The notes under the pieces are model-generated. The model saw nothing but the letters and a program-made list of their open reading frames with translations. It made no database searches and had not been told where the DNA came from. 63,313 bases of DNA. Source: Melioribacteraceae bacterium (lineage in GTDB: Bacteria > Bacteroidota > Ignavibacteria > Ignavibacteriales > Melioribacteraceae). Location of the stretch: contig JAKIUC010000021.1 of assembly GCA_021647785.1 (NCBI GenBank), positions 1 through 63,313 of the forward strand, read 5' to 3'. Made by a program: the position numbers and the translations under genes. Numbering within the stretch: the first letter of the stretch is position 1; the number at the start of each line of letters is the position of its first letter. Shown here in pieces: positions 46,401-56,778 of the stretch.

Positions 46401-49400
46401 CTACAATTTTCTTGCAACAACAATTACATCTTTATAGGCAATACTCTTGCCGCTATTAATATCCACTGCTTCAAGAAAAACGATGTACATTCCAATACGC
46501 AAAGGATTACCAGCATCGTTCAGACCATCAAAAACTATTGCACCTTCGCTTGATGATGCTTCGTTATTGACTAATGTTCTAACGAGTCGTCCTTTATCAT
46601 CAAATATTTTAATTCTAACTTGTGCAGTTATAAAAGGTAGGGAATAATTTACAATTGAAAAATCCTCGAACCCATCATTATCTGGTGAAAACGGATTTGG
46701 CTCAAAAGTTAGTCCGGTTTTGCTCTTTCGGTTTTCAGCAAATATTGAATTCCGACTTCCTGGAGTGGCTCCATATTTGTTAACCGATGTACTCCAATTT
46801 GATGATTCATTACCTCCGAGCAAAGGGGATATTCTTTCGAGTGTTTTGTTTTTAGTTGTTGCAATATTTTTATTGTGCCATTTCGGATTATAGTAAACCG
46901 AATCAACCATATTTCCCCAATGGTCAATAACAACAAGCCTTTCCCCGATGTTTGAAAATGATAATGAGCCAGATTCAAGAATCTTTATCTCTGATATGTT
47001 TAACAGCTCCCCATAATTTTTAAATATTGATGAATCTGAAACAAAGAGATAATATTGGTTTGGTTCTATTAATAAAAAGGTAGAAGAGATTTCATAAAAG
47101 TTATCACTTCCATCTATTAACTGCCAGCCTCCAATATCTATAGGTACTTCGGCACTATTATATAATTCTATAAACTCGGAGTTACCTAAAGCGGGGTCAA
47201 ACATTATTTCATTTATTATTATTGAACTCTCTGCCGCTGGTTCTGTTTCCAATATTGAATTGCTAACCCCAGGTGATGAACCACTCACTGATAAAGAAAG
47301 CAGCCAATTAGAATAATCTGATGCTTTCAATTCAGCGGATAGACGTTCAAGAGAGCGTCCCTTTTTTATCTCCCAATCTTTATCATATTTTAAACTATCC
47401 ACTAAACTCATATTAAAATCATAGAACAATATTCCATCTTCAATATTTCCCAGAGCACCAAATTTTACTTCAATTACTCTTTCATTACCATTATGTAAAT
47501 ACTTTGATGTGTCATTCGTAATTATCAAATACTCATCTTCGCCAATAATAATAGGGCTATCAGCAAGTTGCTTCTCCTTTGGAGTGGGGAACAAATCGCT
47601 AATAAACCAAGTGGAAACATCAAAACTCCGATTACTATTATTCAATAATTCAATCCATTCTGCTTCATTACTATTTGGATTTGCTATAAATTCATTAATA
47701 ATTATTGAGTTCCTTTTGGCTCCTGGATGAATAAACATTTCATAATAGTTGTTGTTAATGTTTTCATCCAAATCATAAATCAGTTCTGCCTTAACGAGAA
47801 CAGAATCTGTGAGATTAATACTATTAACCGACTTAAGAATCAGCGAATCCCCCGCCAATGCTTGCACTCCTGTTATATTCTCTACCATTGAGTTATCATC
47901 TTTTATTAAAGTACTTATTTGAACATTAAAATTCTCTACATCCTTTAATCCAATATTTTTGATTAAGATTTCAAATGTGATTTCATCATCAAACATTGGT
48001 GGATTTGGGAATGTACTTATTTTTGCAATCGTCAAATCGTATTCAAAAGGAGTAATGCTGTTTTTTCTTCCTGGAGTGCTGAGTTCAATATCTGTTGAAC
48101 TTCCCCAATTTAGTGAGTCAAGCGAGGAATTACTTGAAAGCCTTCTCTCTATTGAATATCCACTGCCGCCGCCCCAATTAACTTTATATTCCATTGAGTC
48201 TATTACCACTCCAAATCTATCTTTCAAAACAATTCCATCAATATCATTATTCAAGTTTGCGAATTGCCTTACTATTATTGGCGTTGGAATCTCTTTGTGA
48301 TAATCAAGTAGTAGCGAATCCTTTGCAATAATTAAAAAGCCCTTTGGTTCAAAGGTTATACTTGAGTCTGTAATAATTGTTGTTTTGGGAGTTGTGTAAA
48401 TATCGGATATCGTGAAGTGTTTGATATCAATTGAATCTGTTGAGTTATTGTATAGTTCAATCCATTCTGCCTCGCCATTTATTGGGGAATACATTATTTC
48501 GTTAATTACAACAGAAGCATTCTCAAAGCTTGGTGCAATTGATTTTTTGATAATATTATTTGTTGTATCCCCATCATAAAAGTTAGAAGTGTTAACTATA
48601 AATTCACGTTCTTCTGTAATACTATTAATAAAATAGTTGAACTGATGGACTACCGAATCAGCAAAATCCAAATAGATGTTTTCACTTACCTCTCGTAGTA
48701 CAATATTTGTTGAATCAAGCAATACATCTTCAGCAAGTAACAATCTAAACTCAATATTTTCTTTACCTACATTTTTGGCTTTCGCAGAAACTCTAACGCT
48801 CTCACCAAACTTTGGTATTGCCGGATTGAAATAGATTTCCATCAGTTCGATGTCATAATTCTTTTGACTTATGGAATTAATTTTTCCAGGAGTCCCACCA
48901 ATCAAAGTATTTGCTGAACCCCAATTCACCGAGTCAATAGATGAATGTTCCACTTTTATCCTCTCCAATGATTTCCCATTTGTGCCACCCCACGCAGATG
49001 AATATTGAAGTGAATCGATAACTCTATCTAATGAATCGAGCAAAATAACTTTATCTCCCGAGTTGTTAAGATTTGGAATTGATGCAATAATATAATTATC
49101 AACATCGGGATAAGTTTCAATAAAGCTGCTATCATCTGCAATAATTAAATACTGATTTTGGTTAAGTATTATTTCACTTTCACTAATCGTAGTAGTGTCA
49201 ACCATATCGGCAATTTGGTAATTTATTAAATTTATAGTTTTGGAACTTCTATTAAATACCTCAATCCATTCTGGCTCTGGTGATTTTGGTGAGTGCATAA
49301 TTTCATTGATAACAATATCACTTCTTACTTCGTTAAATTTTACTCCAACAAAGGAGATGCTTTTAACATTGTTTTCCATATTGCCGTCATTATTAACGCT

Positions 49401-51884
49401 CACTTTTGCGATGTATCTGTTTTCGCCCTCTGTAAAACCGATTATATTATATTCAACAAGTGTGCTATCACCACTGTTTATAGTACTTCCAGCAATATCA
49501 TCAGTCAACTCATCTTCTTCAGGAATTCCATTAAAATTGATATCATTAAAGAATAATAGTGAGAATGTAGTAACTGCATTTAGACCTATATTATTTATTT
49601 TAATTTTAACATTAAAACTTCCTCCCATAATCGCATAATCATTGAGTGCAAAGATATTTGCAATTGATAGATCAACATCCCTTTGTGTAATTGAATTTAT
49701 TTTACCTGGTGTTGCAAATTGCTGACTGTTACTCGTGTTCCAGTTGGTGCTATCATTTCCATCTAAATCTGCACTAATTCTTTCAAGTGAAAACCCACCA
49801 ACACCTCCCCACGATGTTTTATATTGGAGTGAATCAATAACTCTGTTTAGAGAATCTAACAGAATCACTTTATCGCCAGAGTTGTTAAGATTTGGAATTG
49901 ATGCAATAATATAATTATCAACATCGGGATACGTTTCAATAAAGCTGCTATCATCTGCAATAATTAAATACTGATTTGGATTTAGTAATGTTTCGCCCTT
50001 AACAACTGTAGCGGTATCAGACACATCCGCAATTTGGTAATTCATCAAGTTTATAGTTTTTGAACTCCTATTAAATACCTCAATCCACTCTGGCTCTGGT
50101 GATTTCGGTGAGTGCATAATTTCATTGATAACAATATCGTTTCTAACATCATTAATTTTTACTCCAACAAAGGAGATACTCGTTTCATTGTTTTCATAAT
50201 TACCGTCATTCTCAATAATTATTTTTGCAATATATCTGTTTTCTCCCTCTGCAAAGTCTGTTATATTATATTCAATAATTGTACTATCACCACTGTTCAT
50301 AGGACTTCCGGGAATATCAGCAGTTAACTCATTTTCTTCTGGAATTCCATTACTATTTAAATCTTGAAAAAGAGCGAGAGAAAAAGTAGTAACCGAACTT
50401 AGTCCAATATTTTTGATTATTATTCTAACATTAAAACTCTCACCTATTACACCATAATTGTTAAGCATAATAAAATCGGACATTGCTAAATCAATATTCT
50501 TTGGTGTTGCAGAGTTTAACCTGCCTGGTGTTCCATAATACTTGCTGTTACTGGAGTTCCAATTGGTGCTGTCATTCCCATCCATATCAACATCAATTCT
50601 TTCCAACGAATACCCAACATCACTACCCCAATCGGATTTATAATTTACACTATCAATAACTTGATCCAATGAGTCGATAAGTTTTAAATCATCCCCTACA
50701 TTGTTGAGCGAGGGAAGATTAAGTACAATTATATCTGAAGTAATATCATAGTAGTCTGTGATTGTTTCATCTTCTGATAATACGAGATATTCATTTGCAC
50801 CAATAAAATAGAGGCTATCAATGATTTTGGGTTTTGAAGTTCTATCAGCAAACCGCCAGTCCTTTAAGTTGATAGGCAAACTATTTCTGTTGAATAACTC
50901 AATCCACTCTGGTTTATCATTATTTGGTTTAAACATAATTTCATTTATTACAATATCCGCATATTCATTGGGCTTTGGGCGTATTAGAATATTAATTGAA
51001 ATTGAATCGTTCTCTTTTTTTTCATCTTCTATAAAATTAACTACTCCAAATATGTTGTAGGTGCCACTTTCTGAAATTGATTTTAACATGCTATAATTCA
51101 ATGAATCTCCACTCTGTAAAACTGATTCATTTTGTAATAAAATTATCTCGCTACTTTGCGCTAAAGAATCGTGATTTAAATCAATAAATAATTTAACCTC
51201 AAAATTAGCTGCTTCTTTTCTGCCTCTATTTTTAATTAGAAATATAAACTCTATTTCATCATCAGCAAATATATCTTCCGGATAAAACTCAAGTACGGAT
51301 ATTTCCAAATCGTAATCTCGTGGTGATATTGAATTCCTAAAACCCGGCGTTCCATGCGGTACTATTGAGTTTCCCCAATTTTCTTCACTATTAGCACCTT
51401 CAATATCAATCTTTTCATCAGAGATACCAGCACTATTATTTGCTGAATATGTGTATGTAGAAATTGTATCTCCAACTTCATCTAACAAATGGATTGTGCG
51501 GTTACTTGAATTTGCCATTCCGCTACTTCCAAATTTTCCATTGTCTATTTGTAAAACTAAAGCTGCATTTGGAACTAAATTTTGATAGAGACCATCGGCA
51601 AAATCATAATCATTTTCAAAAATTATTGCATATGAACTTGGAGGCAAAACTATACCCTCTTCATCATTAAATTCTATAATTGAATCGGCTGCGGAAGTAG
51701 AATAAATAATATGAAATTTTCTTAGGTCGATTGAAGAATCAGAGGATACATTGTACAATTCAATAAATTCTCCATTTGTTTCCAAAGGGGAAAACATCAC
51801 TTCAGAAAAAATAATGCTTGAACCTATCTGAGCAAATATAGATAACTGCCATAAAAAGAGGAATAGAACTATGCCTTTCTTCAT
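46401..51884 (-). CDS. Giant surface protein with seven lamin-tail domains
   Basis: An exported protein of 1827 residues. A signal peptide (MKKGIVLFLFLWQLSIFAQ) follows ATG 51884; the frame itself starts at 51920 but the extra codons lack a signal. Seven lamin-tail domains share the pattern INEIM..P....EWIEL.N.S...I.L, for example DIVINEIMHSPKSPEPEWIE. CARDB-like beta domains (LDLSIANIFALN type) alternate with them. The end (FEPNPFSPDNDGFEDFSI, RIKIFDDKGRLVRTL) is a FlgD-type Ig module. Such proteins sit on the cell surface and may bind DNA, nuclease partners or matrix. Two adjacent repeat units are nearly identical at DNA level. Confidence 0.88.
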   Translation of the reverse strand: MKKGIVLFLFLWQLSIFAQIGSSIIFSEVMFSPLETNGEFIELYNVSSDSSIDLRKFHIIYSTSAADSIIEFNDEEGIVLPPSSYAIIFENDYDFADGLYQNLVPNAALVLQIDNGKFGSSGMANSSNRTIHLLDEVGDTISTYTYSANNSAGISDEKIDIEGANSEENWGNSIVPHGTPGFRNSISPRDYDLEISVLEFYPEDIFADDEIEFIFLIKNRGRKEAANFEVKLFIDLNHDSLAQSSEIILLQNESVLQSGDSLNYSMLKSISESGTYNIFGVVNFIEDEKKENDSISINILIRPKPNEYADIVINEIMFKPNNDKPEWIELFNRNSLPINLKDWRFADRTSKPKIIDSLYFIGANEYLVLSEDETITDYYDITSDIIVLNLPSLNNVGDDLKLIDSLDQVIDSVNYKSDWGSDVGYSLERIDVDMDGNDSTNWNSSNSKYYGTPGRLNSATPKNIDLAMSDFIMLNNYGVIGESFNVRIIIKNIGLSSVTTFSLALFQDLNSNGIPEENELTADIPGSPMNSGDSTIIEYNITDFAEGENRYIAKIIIENDGNYENNETSISFVGVKINDVRNDIVINEIMHSPKSPEPEWIEVFNRSSKTINLMNYQIADVSDTATVVKGETLLNPNQYLIIADDSSFIETYPDVDNYIIASIPNLNNSGDKVILLDSLNRVIDSLQYKTSWGGVGGFSLERISADLDGNDSTNWNTSNSQQFATPGKINSITQRDVDLSIANIFALNDYAIMGGSFNVKIKINNIGLNAVTTFSLLFFNDINFNGIPEEDELTDDIAGSTINSGDSTLVEYNIIGFTEGENRYIAKVSVNNDGNMENNVKSISFVGVKFNEVRSDIVINEIMHSPKSPEPEWIEVFNRSSKTINLINYQIADMVDTTTISESEIILNQNQYLIIADDSSFIETYPDVDNYIIASIPNLNNSGDKVILLDSLDRVIDSLQYSSAWGGTNGKSLERIKVEHSSIDSVNWGSANTLIGGTPGKINSISQKNYDIELMEIYFNPAIPKFGESVRVSAKAKNVGKENIEFRLLLAEDVLLDSTNIVLREVSENIYLDFADSVVHQFNYFINSITEEREFIVNTSNFYDGDTTNNIIKKSIAPSFENASVVINEIMYSPINGEAEWIELYNNSTDSIDIKHFTISDIYTTPKTTIITDSSITFEPKGFLIIAKDSLLLDYHKEIPTPIIVRQFANLNNDIDGIVLKDRFGVVIDSMEYKVNWGGGSGYSIERRLSSNSSLDSLNWGSSTDIELSTPGRKNSITPFEYDLTIAKISTFPNPPMFDDEITFEILIKNIGLKDVENFNVQISTLIKDDNSMVENITGVQALAGDSLILKSVNSINLTDSVLVKAELIYDLDENINNNYYEMFIHPGAKRNSIIINEFIANPNSNEAEWIELLNNSNRSFDVSTWFISDLFPTPKEKQLADSPIIIGEDEYLIITNDTSKYLHNGNERVIEVKFGALGNIEDGILFYDFNMSLVDSLKYDKDWEIKKGRSLERLSAELKASDYSNWLLSLSVSGSSPGVSNSILETEPAAESSIIINEIMFDPALGNSEFIELYNSAEVPIDIGGWQLIDGSDNFYEISSTFLLIEPNQYYLFVSDSSIFKNYGELLNISEIKILESGSLSFSNIGERLVVIDHWGNMVDSVYYNPKWHNKNIATTKNKTLERISPLLGGNESSNWSTSVNKYGATPGSRNSIFAENRKSKTGLTFEPNPFSPDNDGFEDFSIVNYSLPFITAQVRIKIFDDKGRLVRTLVNNEASSSEGAIVFDGLNDAGNPLRIGMYIVFLEAVDINSGKSIAYKDVIVVARKL
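49060..49330 (-). repeat. Internal repeat unit of the lamin-tail gene, copy A
   Basis: This stretch matches 49879-50149 at an offset of 819 bp (273 codons). About 97 bases from GAGTTGTTAAGATTTGGAAT onward differ at only one or two positions. It encodes the SSFIETYPDVDNYIIASIPN-type segment of a lamin-tail domain. Confidence 0.8.
49879..50149 (-). repeat. Internal repeat unit of the lamin-tail gene, copy B
   Basis: Partner of 49060-49330. Identity drops in the linker that follows the near-identical block but rises again around CTCTGGCTCTGGTGATTT. This points to recent duplication or gene conversion between the third and fourth lamin-tail units. Confidence 0.8.
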
Positions 51885-52023
51885 TTGAGCTTCGCATTGT
51901 GAATAATTTGTGCCTTCCAAAAGATAGAGAGAAATTCTTTGTTATGAAAGAATTTTACCACGAATTCTTTCATCAAAATATTTTATATTTGCTGATTCAT
52001 TTTAAATTAAACTAGGAGATATA

Positions 52024-52713
52024 ATGAAGTATTTAGCAGTTGTATTATTATTGTTTTTATCTATTGCGTGTACGCAAAACACTGCTCAGAATGTTGAGCT
52101 TAAAACTTTTGAAGATAGTGTTAGCTATTCTATTGGTGCAGATATTGCTCGTAACTTTGCAACACAAAAAATGGACATTAACAATGATGCTTTCATAAAT
52201 GGATTTTTGGATGTTGCATCTGAAGATGATGTGAAAATTACTGAAGAAGAGGCGATAAAAGTTCTTACAAAATTTCAACAAGTAATGAGAGAAACACGCG
52301 AGGCTGAAGCCAGTGTTGCAATTTTAGAAAACTTAAAAAAAGGTGACGAGTTTTTGGCAGCAAACAAAGTTAAGGAAGGCGTTGAAGTAACTGGAACAGG
52401 ATTGCAATATAAAGTTATTACACTTGGCACTGGTAAAAAACCAACCGTAGATGATAAAGTAAAAGTTCATTACAAAGGTACTTTAATTGATGGTACAAAA
52501 TTCGATTCCTCGTATGACCGTGGAACACCAGCAGAATTTCCTCTTAAAAATGTTATTAAAGGATGGACTGAAGGATTACAACTTATGCCTGTCGGTTCAA
52601 AATATGAGTTCTACATACCAGCAGTATTGGCGTACGGTCAAAATGGTCCTCCATCTATTGGACCTAACCAAACCTTAATTTTTGAAGTTGAATTATTAGA
52701 AATTGTAAAGTAA
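52024..52713 (+). CDS. FKBP-type peptidyl-prolyl isomerase lipoprotein
   Basis: A 229-residue FkpA/Mip-like isomerase. A lipoprotein signal (MKYLAVVLLLFLSIAC, Cys16 or so) precedes the FKBP_N helical dimerisation domain (about 25-115, DSVSYSIGADIARNFATQ). The catalytic FKBP domain follows (about 120-228: DKVKVHYKGTLIDGTKFDSS, FPLKNVIKGWTEGLQLMPVG, YGQNGPPSIGPNQTLIFEVE). It helps periplasmic or surface proteins fold by turning Xaa-Pro bonds, which is useful for the many secreted proteins here. TAGGAG lies before the ATG. A long hairpin follows the gene. Confidence 0.95.
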   Translation: MKYLAVVLLLFLSIACTQNTAQNVELKTFEDSVSYSIGADIARNFATQKMDINNDAFINGFLDVASEDDVKITEEEAIKVLTKFQQVMRETREAEASVAILENLKKGDEFLAANKVKEGVEVTGTGLQYKVITLGTGKKPTVDDKVKVHYKGTLIDGTKFDSSYDRGTPAEFPLKNVIKGWTEGLQLMPVGSKYEFYIPAVLAYGQNGPPSIGPNQTLIFEVELLEIVK

Positions 52714-52719
52714 AAGTAT

Positions 52720-52824
52720 TTAGACTCAAGATGTGAGACACAAGATAAAAGATTAATAAATAGACAAACATGTTTTCTCTTTTATCTAATGTCTTGTCTC
52801 TTTAATCTCATATCTCAAGTCTAA
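52720..52824. repeat. Long imperfect hairpin between convergent genes
   Basis: The left arm (52720-52757, starting TTAGACTCAAGATGTGAGA) pairs with the right arm (52779-52824, ending ATCTCATATCTCAAGTCTAA) over most of its length with one larger bulge. It lies seven bases past the FKBP stop and overlaps the end of the YitT gene, so it may stop transcription from both sides. Similar AGACTTGAGA-type palindromes are common in this phylum. Confidence 0.7.
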
Positions 52825-53753
52825 GTTCTTCTTCTAAATCCTTCACCTAAAACTTCGTGAACATTATGGATTACTACAAAAGCATCCGGGTCAATTTCTT
52901 TAATTATATCGGTCAGTTTTCCAAGTTCTTTTAAAGTTACAATTGTTGTAATCATCTCTCTATCAATATCTTTATAGAGTCCGCGAGTTTTTATTGCTGT
53001 TGCACCTCTACTTAAGTCACTCATAATTTTTTTAGCAATCTCATCATTTTTATCCGATACAATATAGGCTTGCCGGGCGTAGTCGAAACCATCTATAATT
53101 AAATCAATAATTCTTACAGATACAATTCCCAAAAAGAGTGCGTATAAAACCAAAAGCATGGTTGGTTTATCCATTGGCATCGATTTATATTCAATTGCAA
53201 TTCCAGCAATAGCAATAACTATTACATCCAAAATTAAAATTGCCATACCTTGTTTTATTTGATATTTTTTATGCAGTATAGCAACTATAATATCGATGCC
53301 ACCAGTGGTACCTTTGTATTTAAAAACAATTCCCAATCCAACACCTAAAAGTGCTGCTCCTATTAGTATCAAAAAAAGGAAATCGTGTTCCAAAAGATTT
53401 TGCACGGTCTGTGAATCTTGTAACCTAATAAATCCAAACCCTGGAATATCGCCTCTAAAGAAATCGATAAAAAATGCGTTTACTGAAAAACCATAAAAAG
53501 TTCTGATGCCAAATCTCTTTCCAAGTACTTTTACTCCCCAAATATAGAGGGGAACATTAAAGAGCCAGACTGTTAAACCAATTGGAATTGTTTCATCTGT
53601 TAAGTAATAAATTGCCATTCCAATTCCGCTAATACCACCGGGAACAACTTTGGCATCAACAAGAAAAACACCAATGCCTAAAGCCATAATTATTGCCCCA
53701 ATGGCTATTGCTAAGTACTCTTTAAATTCTGTTTTGTTAAATAATTTTTTCAT
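52821..53753 (-). CDS. YitT-family membrane protein with DUF2179 domain
   Basis: A 310-residue protein. About five to six helices occupy residues 10-210 (LAIAIGAIIMALGIGVFLVD, GTTGGIDIIVAILHKK with the family GGxDI motif, and MAILILDVIVIAIAGIAIEY). A C-terminal soluble DUF2179 domain spans about 215-305 (QAYIVSDKNDEIAKKIMSDL, GATAIKTRGLY). The family is widespread but its transport function is not settled. The stop lies inside the hairpin shared with the FKBP gene. Its neighbours do not suggest a substrate. Confidence 0.92.
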   Translation of the reverse strand: MKKLFNKTEFKEYLAIAIGAIIMALGIGVFLVDAKVVPGGISGIGMAIYYLTDETIPIGLTVWLFNVPLYIWGVKVLGKRFGIRTFYGFSVNAFFIDFFRGDIPGFGFIRLQDSQTVQNLLEHDFLFLILIGAALLGVGLGIVFKYKGTTGGIDIIVAILHKKYQIKQGMAILILDVIVIAIAGIAIEYKSMPMDKPTMLLVLYALFLGIVSVRIIDLIIDGFDYARQAYIVSDKNDEIAKKIMSDLSRGATAIKTRGLYKDIDREMITTIVTLKELGKLTDIIKEIDPDAFVVIHNVHEVLGEGFRRRT

Positions 53754-53949
53754 TTCTTAATAATTTTAAACTCTATTTTTTTTGAATACAAACATAGATA
53801 ATAGCTTTCAGTTTTGGAAAGGAATTTAAATTAATTTGTTTAATTTAGATTGGTTTTTGAAATGTATGTTTTCAGAGAAGCAGCAAAGAGAACTCGCACA
53901 TTGTAAAAAATGCACGAGTTCTCTCAACAATTTATTGTTTTAATAAAAT

Positions 53950-56778
53950 TTATTTGAGGAGAATCATTTTCATTGATTTTGTAAAACCAGCACTACTAAT
54001 TCTGTAAAAATATACGCCGCTTGTCAAATTAGAGGCATTAAACTCAATTTTATAATTTCCTATTGACTGTTCTTTATTAACTAAACTTGCAACCTCTCTA
54101 CCAAGCATATCATATACTTTTAACTCTACAAAACCACTTTTTGGTAACGAATAATTTATGAATGTACTTGGGTTAAAAGGATTAGGATAATTTTGAGATA
54201 AGCTAAATTTATTTGGATTTTCTCCTGCATCTTTATACGATAATATGTAGTTGTCATCAGCAGTAAATTGGTAAACATCATTACTATCAATTGGATTATA
54301 AGTAATTATATAAAGTGTATCGCCATTGCCAGGGATTATACCCGAACTAAAATCAAAATTAAGGGCATAACTTACAGTAGCATCTGTTACTCCTTGTGGT
54401 CTTAGTATTATTAGTTCTTCTTCATTCCAACTATTATTTTCTAGGTAAGGATTTCTTGTTTCATCAATTAAGTAATTTGCTTTTTCATTATTATCTAAAT
54501 CAATAATTTTAAAAGGGCATTCACCCTGCTTCATGCTTGGAACAAAAAGAGTTGAATCACCAATATTTTTCCAAGAGCCGTCACTATTTGTATCTAAATC
54601 ATTGAAAACTACTATCCAATCTAAAGCACTTTTAACATGCGGTAAGCCAATATAATCTACGTTTGAAGGGGAAAAATAGACATTATAGCTGGGATCCAAT
54701 TCTGAACGGTTAAAATGAGTTTGGTTATAATCAATATCCATTTCTACATCTTTAATATTTAATCGTAACCCCTCAAATGTTGGTGATGACATCCCATCTA
54801 TTAATTCTAGATTATCAATTACTTTTTGATTAGTGTTCAGGTTTGTTACACTATATTTTTTCGTTTCACCATCAACATTAAATGTAATTTCATAAATATC
54901 ATTTGTAACACTCATAGTATCAGCAACTATTAACTCTATTGCTGCAGAGGCATCACCAGAAATATGGCTTAATTGCGACGAGGAATAGACTCCACTCTTT
55001 ACATTGATGGCAAATGGTTCGGAAATATATACTGTTTTGTTTGCATTATCTTTACAAGTAAATCTTAAATAATTTGTTTCATAATTAGGAATTGAGGATA
55101 AATCCCAAAAGAATGAATTATCACCATTACTAAAAACAGCTTCAAAAATTTCCACAAAAGAATCTTCGTAATTTGTTGAATGTTCAACTGTTATTAGTAG
55201 TTCAGAATTATCAGCATCTTCCGATATCCATTCAACTTTTGCTTTTTCTTTTCTTAGAGTATCGGAAAACTCTACAAATGTAAATTCTGGTATTGCATTT
55301 TTTTCGGGGTTATTTATTGTAAAGCGTTCATTTGAATTATCAAAATAAAACTCTCTTGGGTTATCTAAATTATAAGCCAAAACTCTTAGCATATAATTTA
55401 CACCATCATCAACTGATTTTGTATCCCAAATATAATTCTCATTTATATTCTGATCTGTTATTATAGGCATCCAATCTTTTCCGCCGTTCGGAGAATAATC
55501 TATAAATACTTTTGCATCGGGATTATTTCCCGTGTAAGTCCAACTTATTTCTACATTACTTTCATTTATATTTTGTAATGCGGTTAACTCAATTGTATAA
55601 TTCTCATTCCCTCCGGAGGTGCCGTATTCGCTGCTAATAGTAGGCCAATTAATATAATGTTGAATGTAAATTGCATCTTGCAGCATATCATTAAAATCAT
55701 TTGAAAAGAAAATTGCTAATTCAATATCTTTCGATTCACCAGAATTTAATTCAAAGGGACCTGTTCCAAAATTAATAATATTATCACCAGGGTAAAGCAA
55801 TAACTCTTGATTCTCATCAATACTATCTGCCGACAACCATTGCCACATTAAGGTATCGTTCCTTGGAACATTAGGATCTGAATTTGTATATGAAGCAACA
55901 TGAAGCGATGTAAGTCCTAAATTATTTGGAGTATTAAGTAGCTTAAAACTCATATATCCTGTTTCTAATCCGCCATCGCCTGAACCATCAACATCATAAT
56001 TATAAATTGTATTTGCTGCCGCTTTTACTTCATAATCATTTGGTAAAAAACCCACATTATCGTCACTATAATCACTTGGCCCACCAATATGAGGGTCTCC
56101 ATGAAAACCAAAATAGACTTTTGATAAATCTTTTGGACTTTCGTTAGTTAGCTTATATTTTATTATTAATGCATCTTTTAGAAATCCGCCAAACTGGTAA
56201 GTACGAACTTTTATACTTACTCCAAGCCCTCTTTTTGTTGAATCATCTGGAAAAGGGAAATATGGAAACTCGCTATTTGTAAAATCATCTATAACATAAA
56301 GCACTTCATTTTCAGCAATAATTACATCATCACCATATTCTCCTGGCCAATAATTCCAATCACTAGGCCAAGTTTTAGGATTAAGACTGTTTGCTATTTC
56401 CCAATTGTTTGGATTCGCAAATCCTGCTCTTGGTAGCCAACCCCACTTAACAGTGCCATCATAATTATAATCACCCTGAAAAGGTCGTAGAAAAGAATCA
56501 CTAGTAATATGAAGTGTTTCACCATTTTTTCCAATAACCTCTGCTGCAACTAATGGACCAAACTCAAACATATTGCCCAACCCTTTCCAAGTCATATCTG
56601 CAATATTACCTAATCTATTTGGTGCAGAGATAGAACCATAGTTAAAAAGAAGTGTGGTAATTTCATTTGAAGATATTACTATTTCCTTAATTTCTCTCTG
56701 CTCACCAGCAATTTTTTGAGCAATTATGTTTGTTGTTATTACTAAGCAAATTATCAAAATATCTCTTATTTGTTTCAT
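53950..56778 (-). CDS. T9SS-exported surface protein (type A sorting domain)
   Basis: A 942-residue secreted protein. A signal peptide covers residues 1-20 (MKQIRDILIICLVITTNIIA). The middle is beta-rich with no known catalytic motif, including fibronectin-like segments (ALQNINESNVEISWTYTGNN, AKVFIDYSPNGGKDWMP). The last 80 residues are a type A T9SS sorting domain: NYPNPFNPSTFINYSLPKSG, LKVYDMLGREVASLVN, then SGVYFYRI and a basic end. After outer-membrane passage this domain is normally removed and the protein attached to the surface or released. It is the best taxonomic marker in the window. A 687-bp gene-free leader precedes it. Confidence 0.92.
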   Translation of the reverse strand: MKQIRDILIICLVITTNIIAQKIAGEQREIKEIVISSNEITTLLFNYGSISAPNRLGNIADMTWKGLGNMFEFGPLVAAEVIGKNGETLHITSDSFLRPFQGDYNYDGTVKWGWLPRAGFANPNNWEIANSLNPKTWPSDWNYWPGEYGDDVIIAENEVLYVIDDFTNSEFPYFPFPDDSTKRGLGVSIKVRTYQFGGFLKDALIIKYKLTNESPKDLSKVYFGFHGDPHIGGPSDYSDDNVGFLPNDYEVKAAANTIYNYDVDGSGDGGLETGYMSFKLLNTPNNLGLTSLHVASYTNSDPNVPRNDTLMWQWLSADSIDENQELLLYPGDNIINFGTGPFELNSGESKDIELAIFFSNDFNDMLQDAIYIQHYINWPTISSEYGTSGGNENYTIELTALQNINESNVEISWTYTGNNPDAKVFIDYSPNGGKDWMPIITDQNINENYIWDTKSVDDGVNYMLRVLAYNLDNPREFYFDNSNERFTINNPEKNAIPEFTFVEFSDTLRKEKAKVEWISEDADNSELLITVEHSTNYEDSFVEIFEAVFSNGDNSFFWDLSSIPNYETNYLRFTCKDNANKTVYISEPFAINVKSGVYSSSQLSHISGDASAAIELIVADTMSVTNDIYEITFNVDGETKKYSVTNLNTNQKVIDNLELIDGMSSPTFEGLRLNIKDVEMDIDYNQTHFNRSELDPSYNVYFSPSNVDYIGLPHVKSALDWIVVFNDLDTNSDGSWKNIGDSTLFVPSMKQGECPFKIIDLDNNEKANYLIDETRNPYLENNSWNEEELIILRPQGVTDATVSYALNFDFSSGIIPGNGDTLYIITYNPIDSNDVYQFTADDNYILSYKDAGENPNKFSLSQNYPNPFNPSTFINYSLPKSGFVELKVYDMLGREVASLVNKEQSIGNYKIEFNASNLTSGVYFYRISSAGFTKSMKMILLK

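Noticed and set aside
46401-46750. T9SS type A sorting domain on the lamin-tail protein
   Set aside because: The end has a FlgD-type Ig pattern (NPFSPDNDGFEDF) rather than the NYPNPFNPST block seen in the protein at 53950, so the export route remains open.
49000-50200. Regularly spaced repeats that might be taken for a CRISPR-like array
   Set aside because: The period is 819 bp and the repeats are coding lamin-tail units. There are no short repeats with unique spacers, and no cas genes are present.
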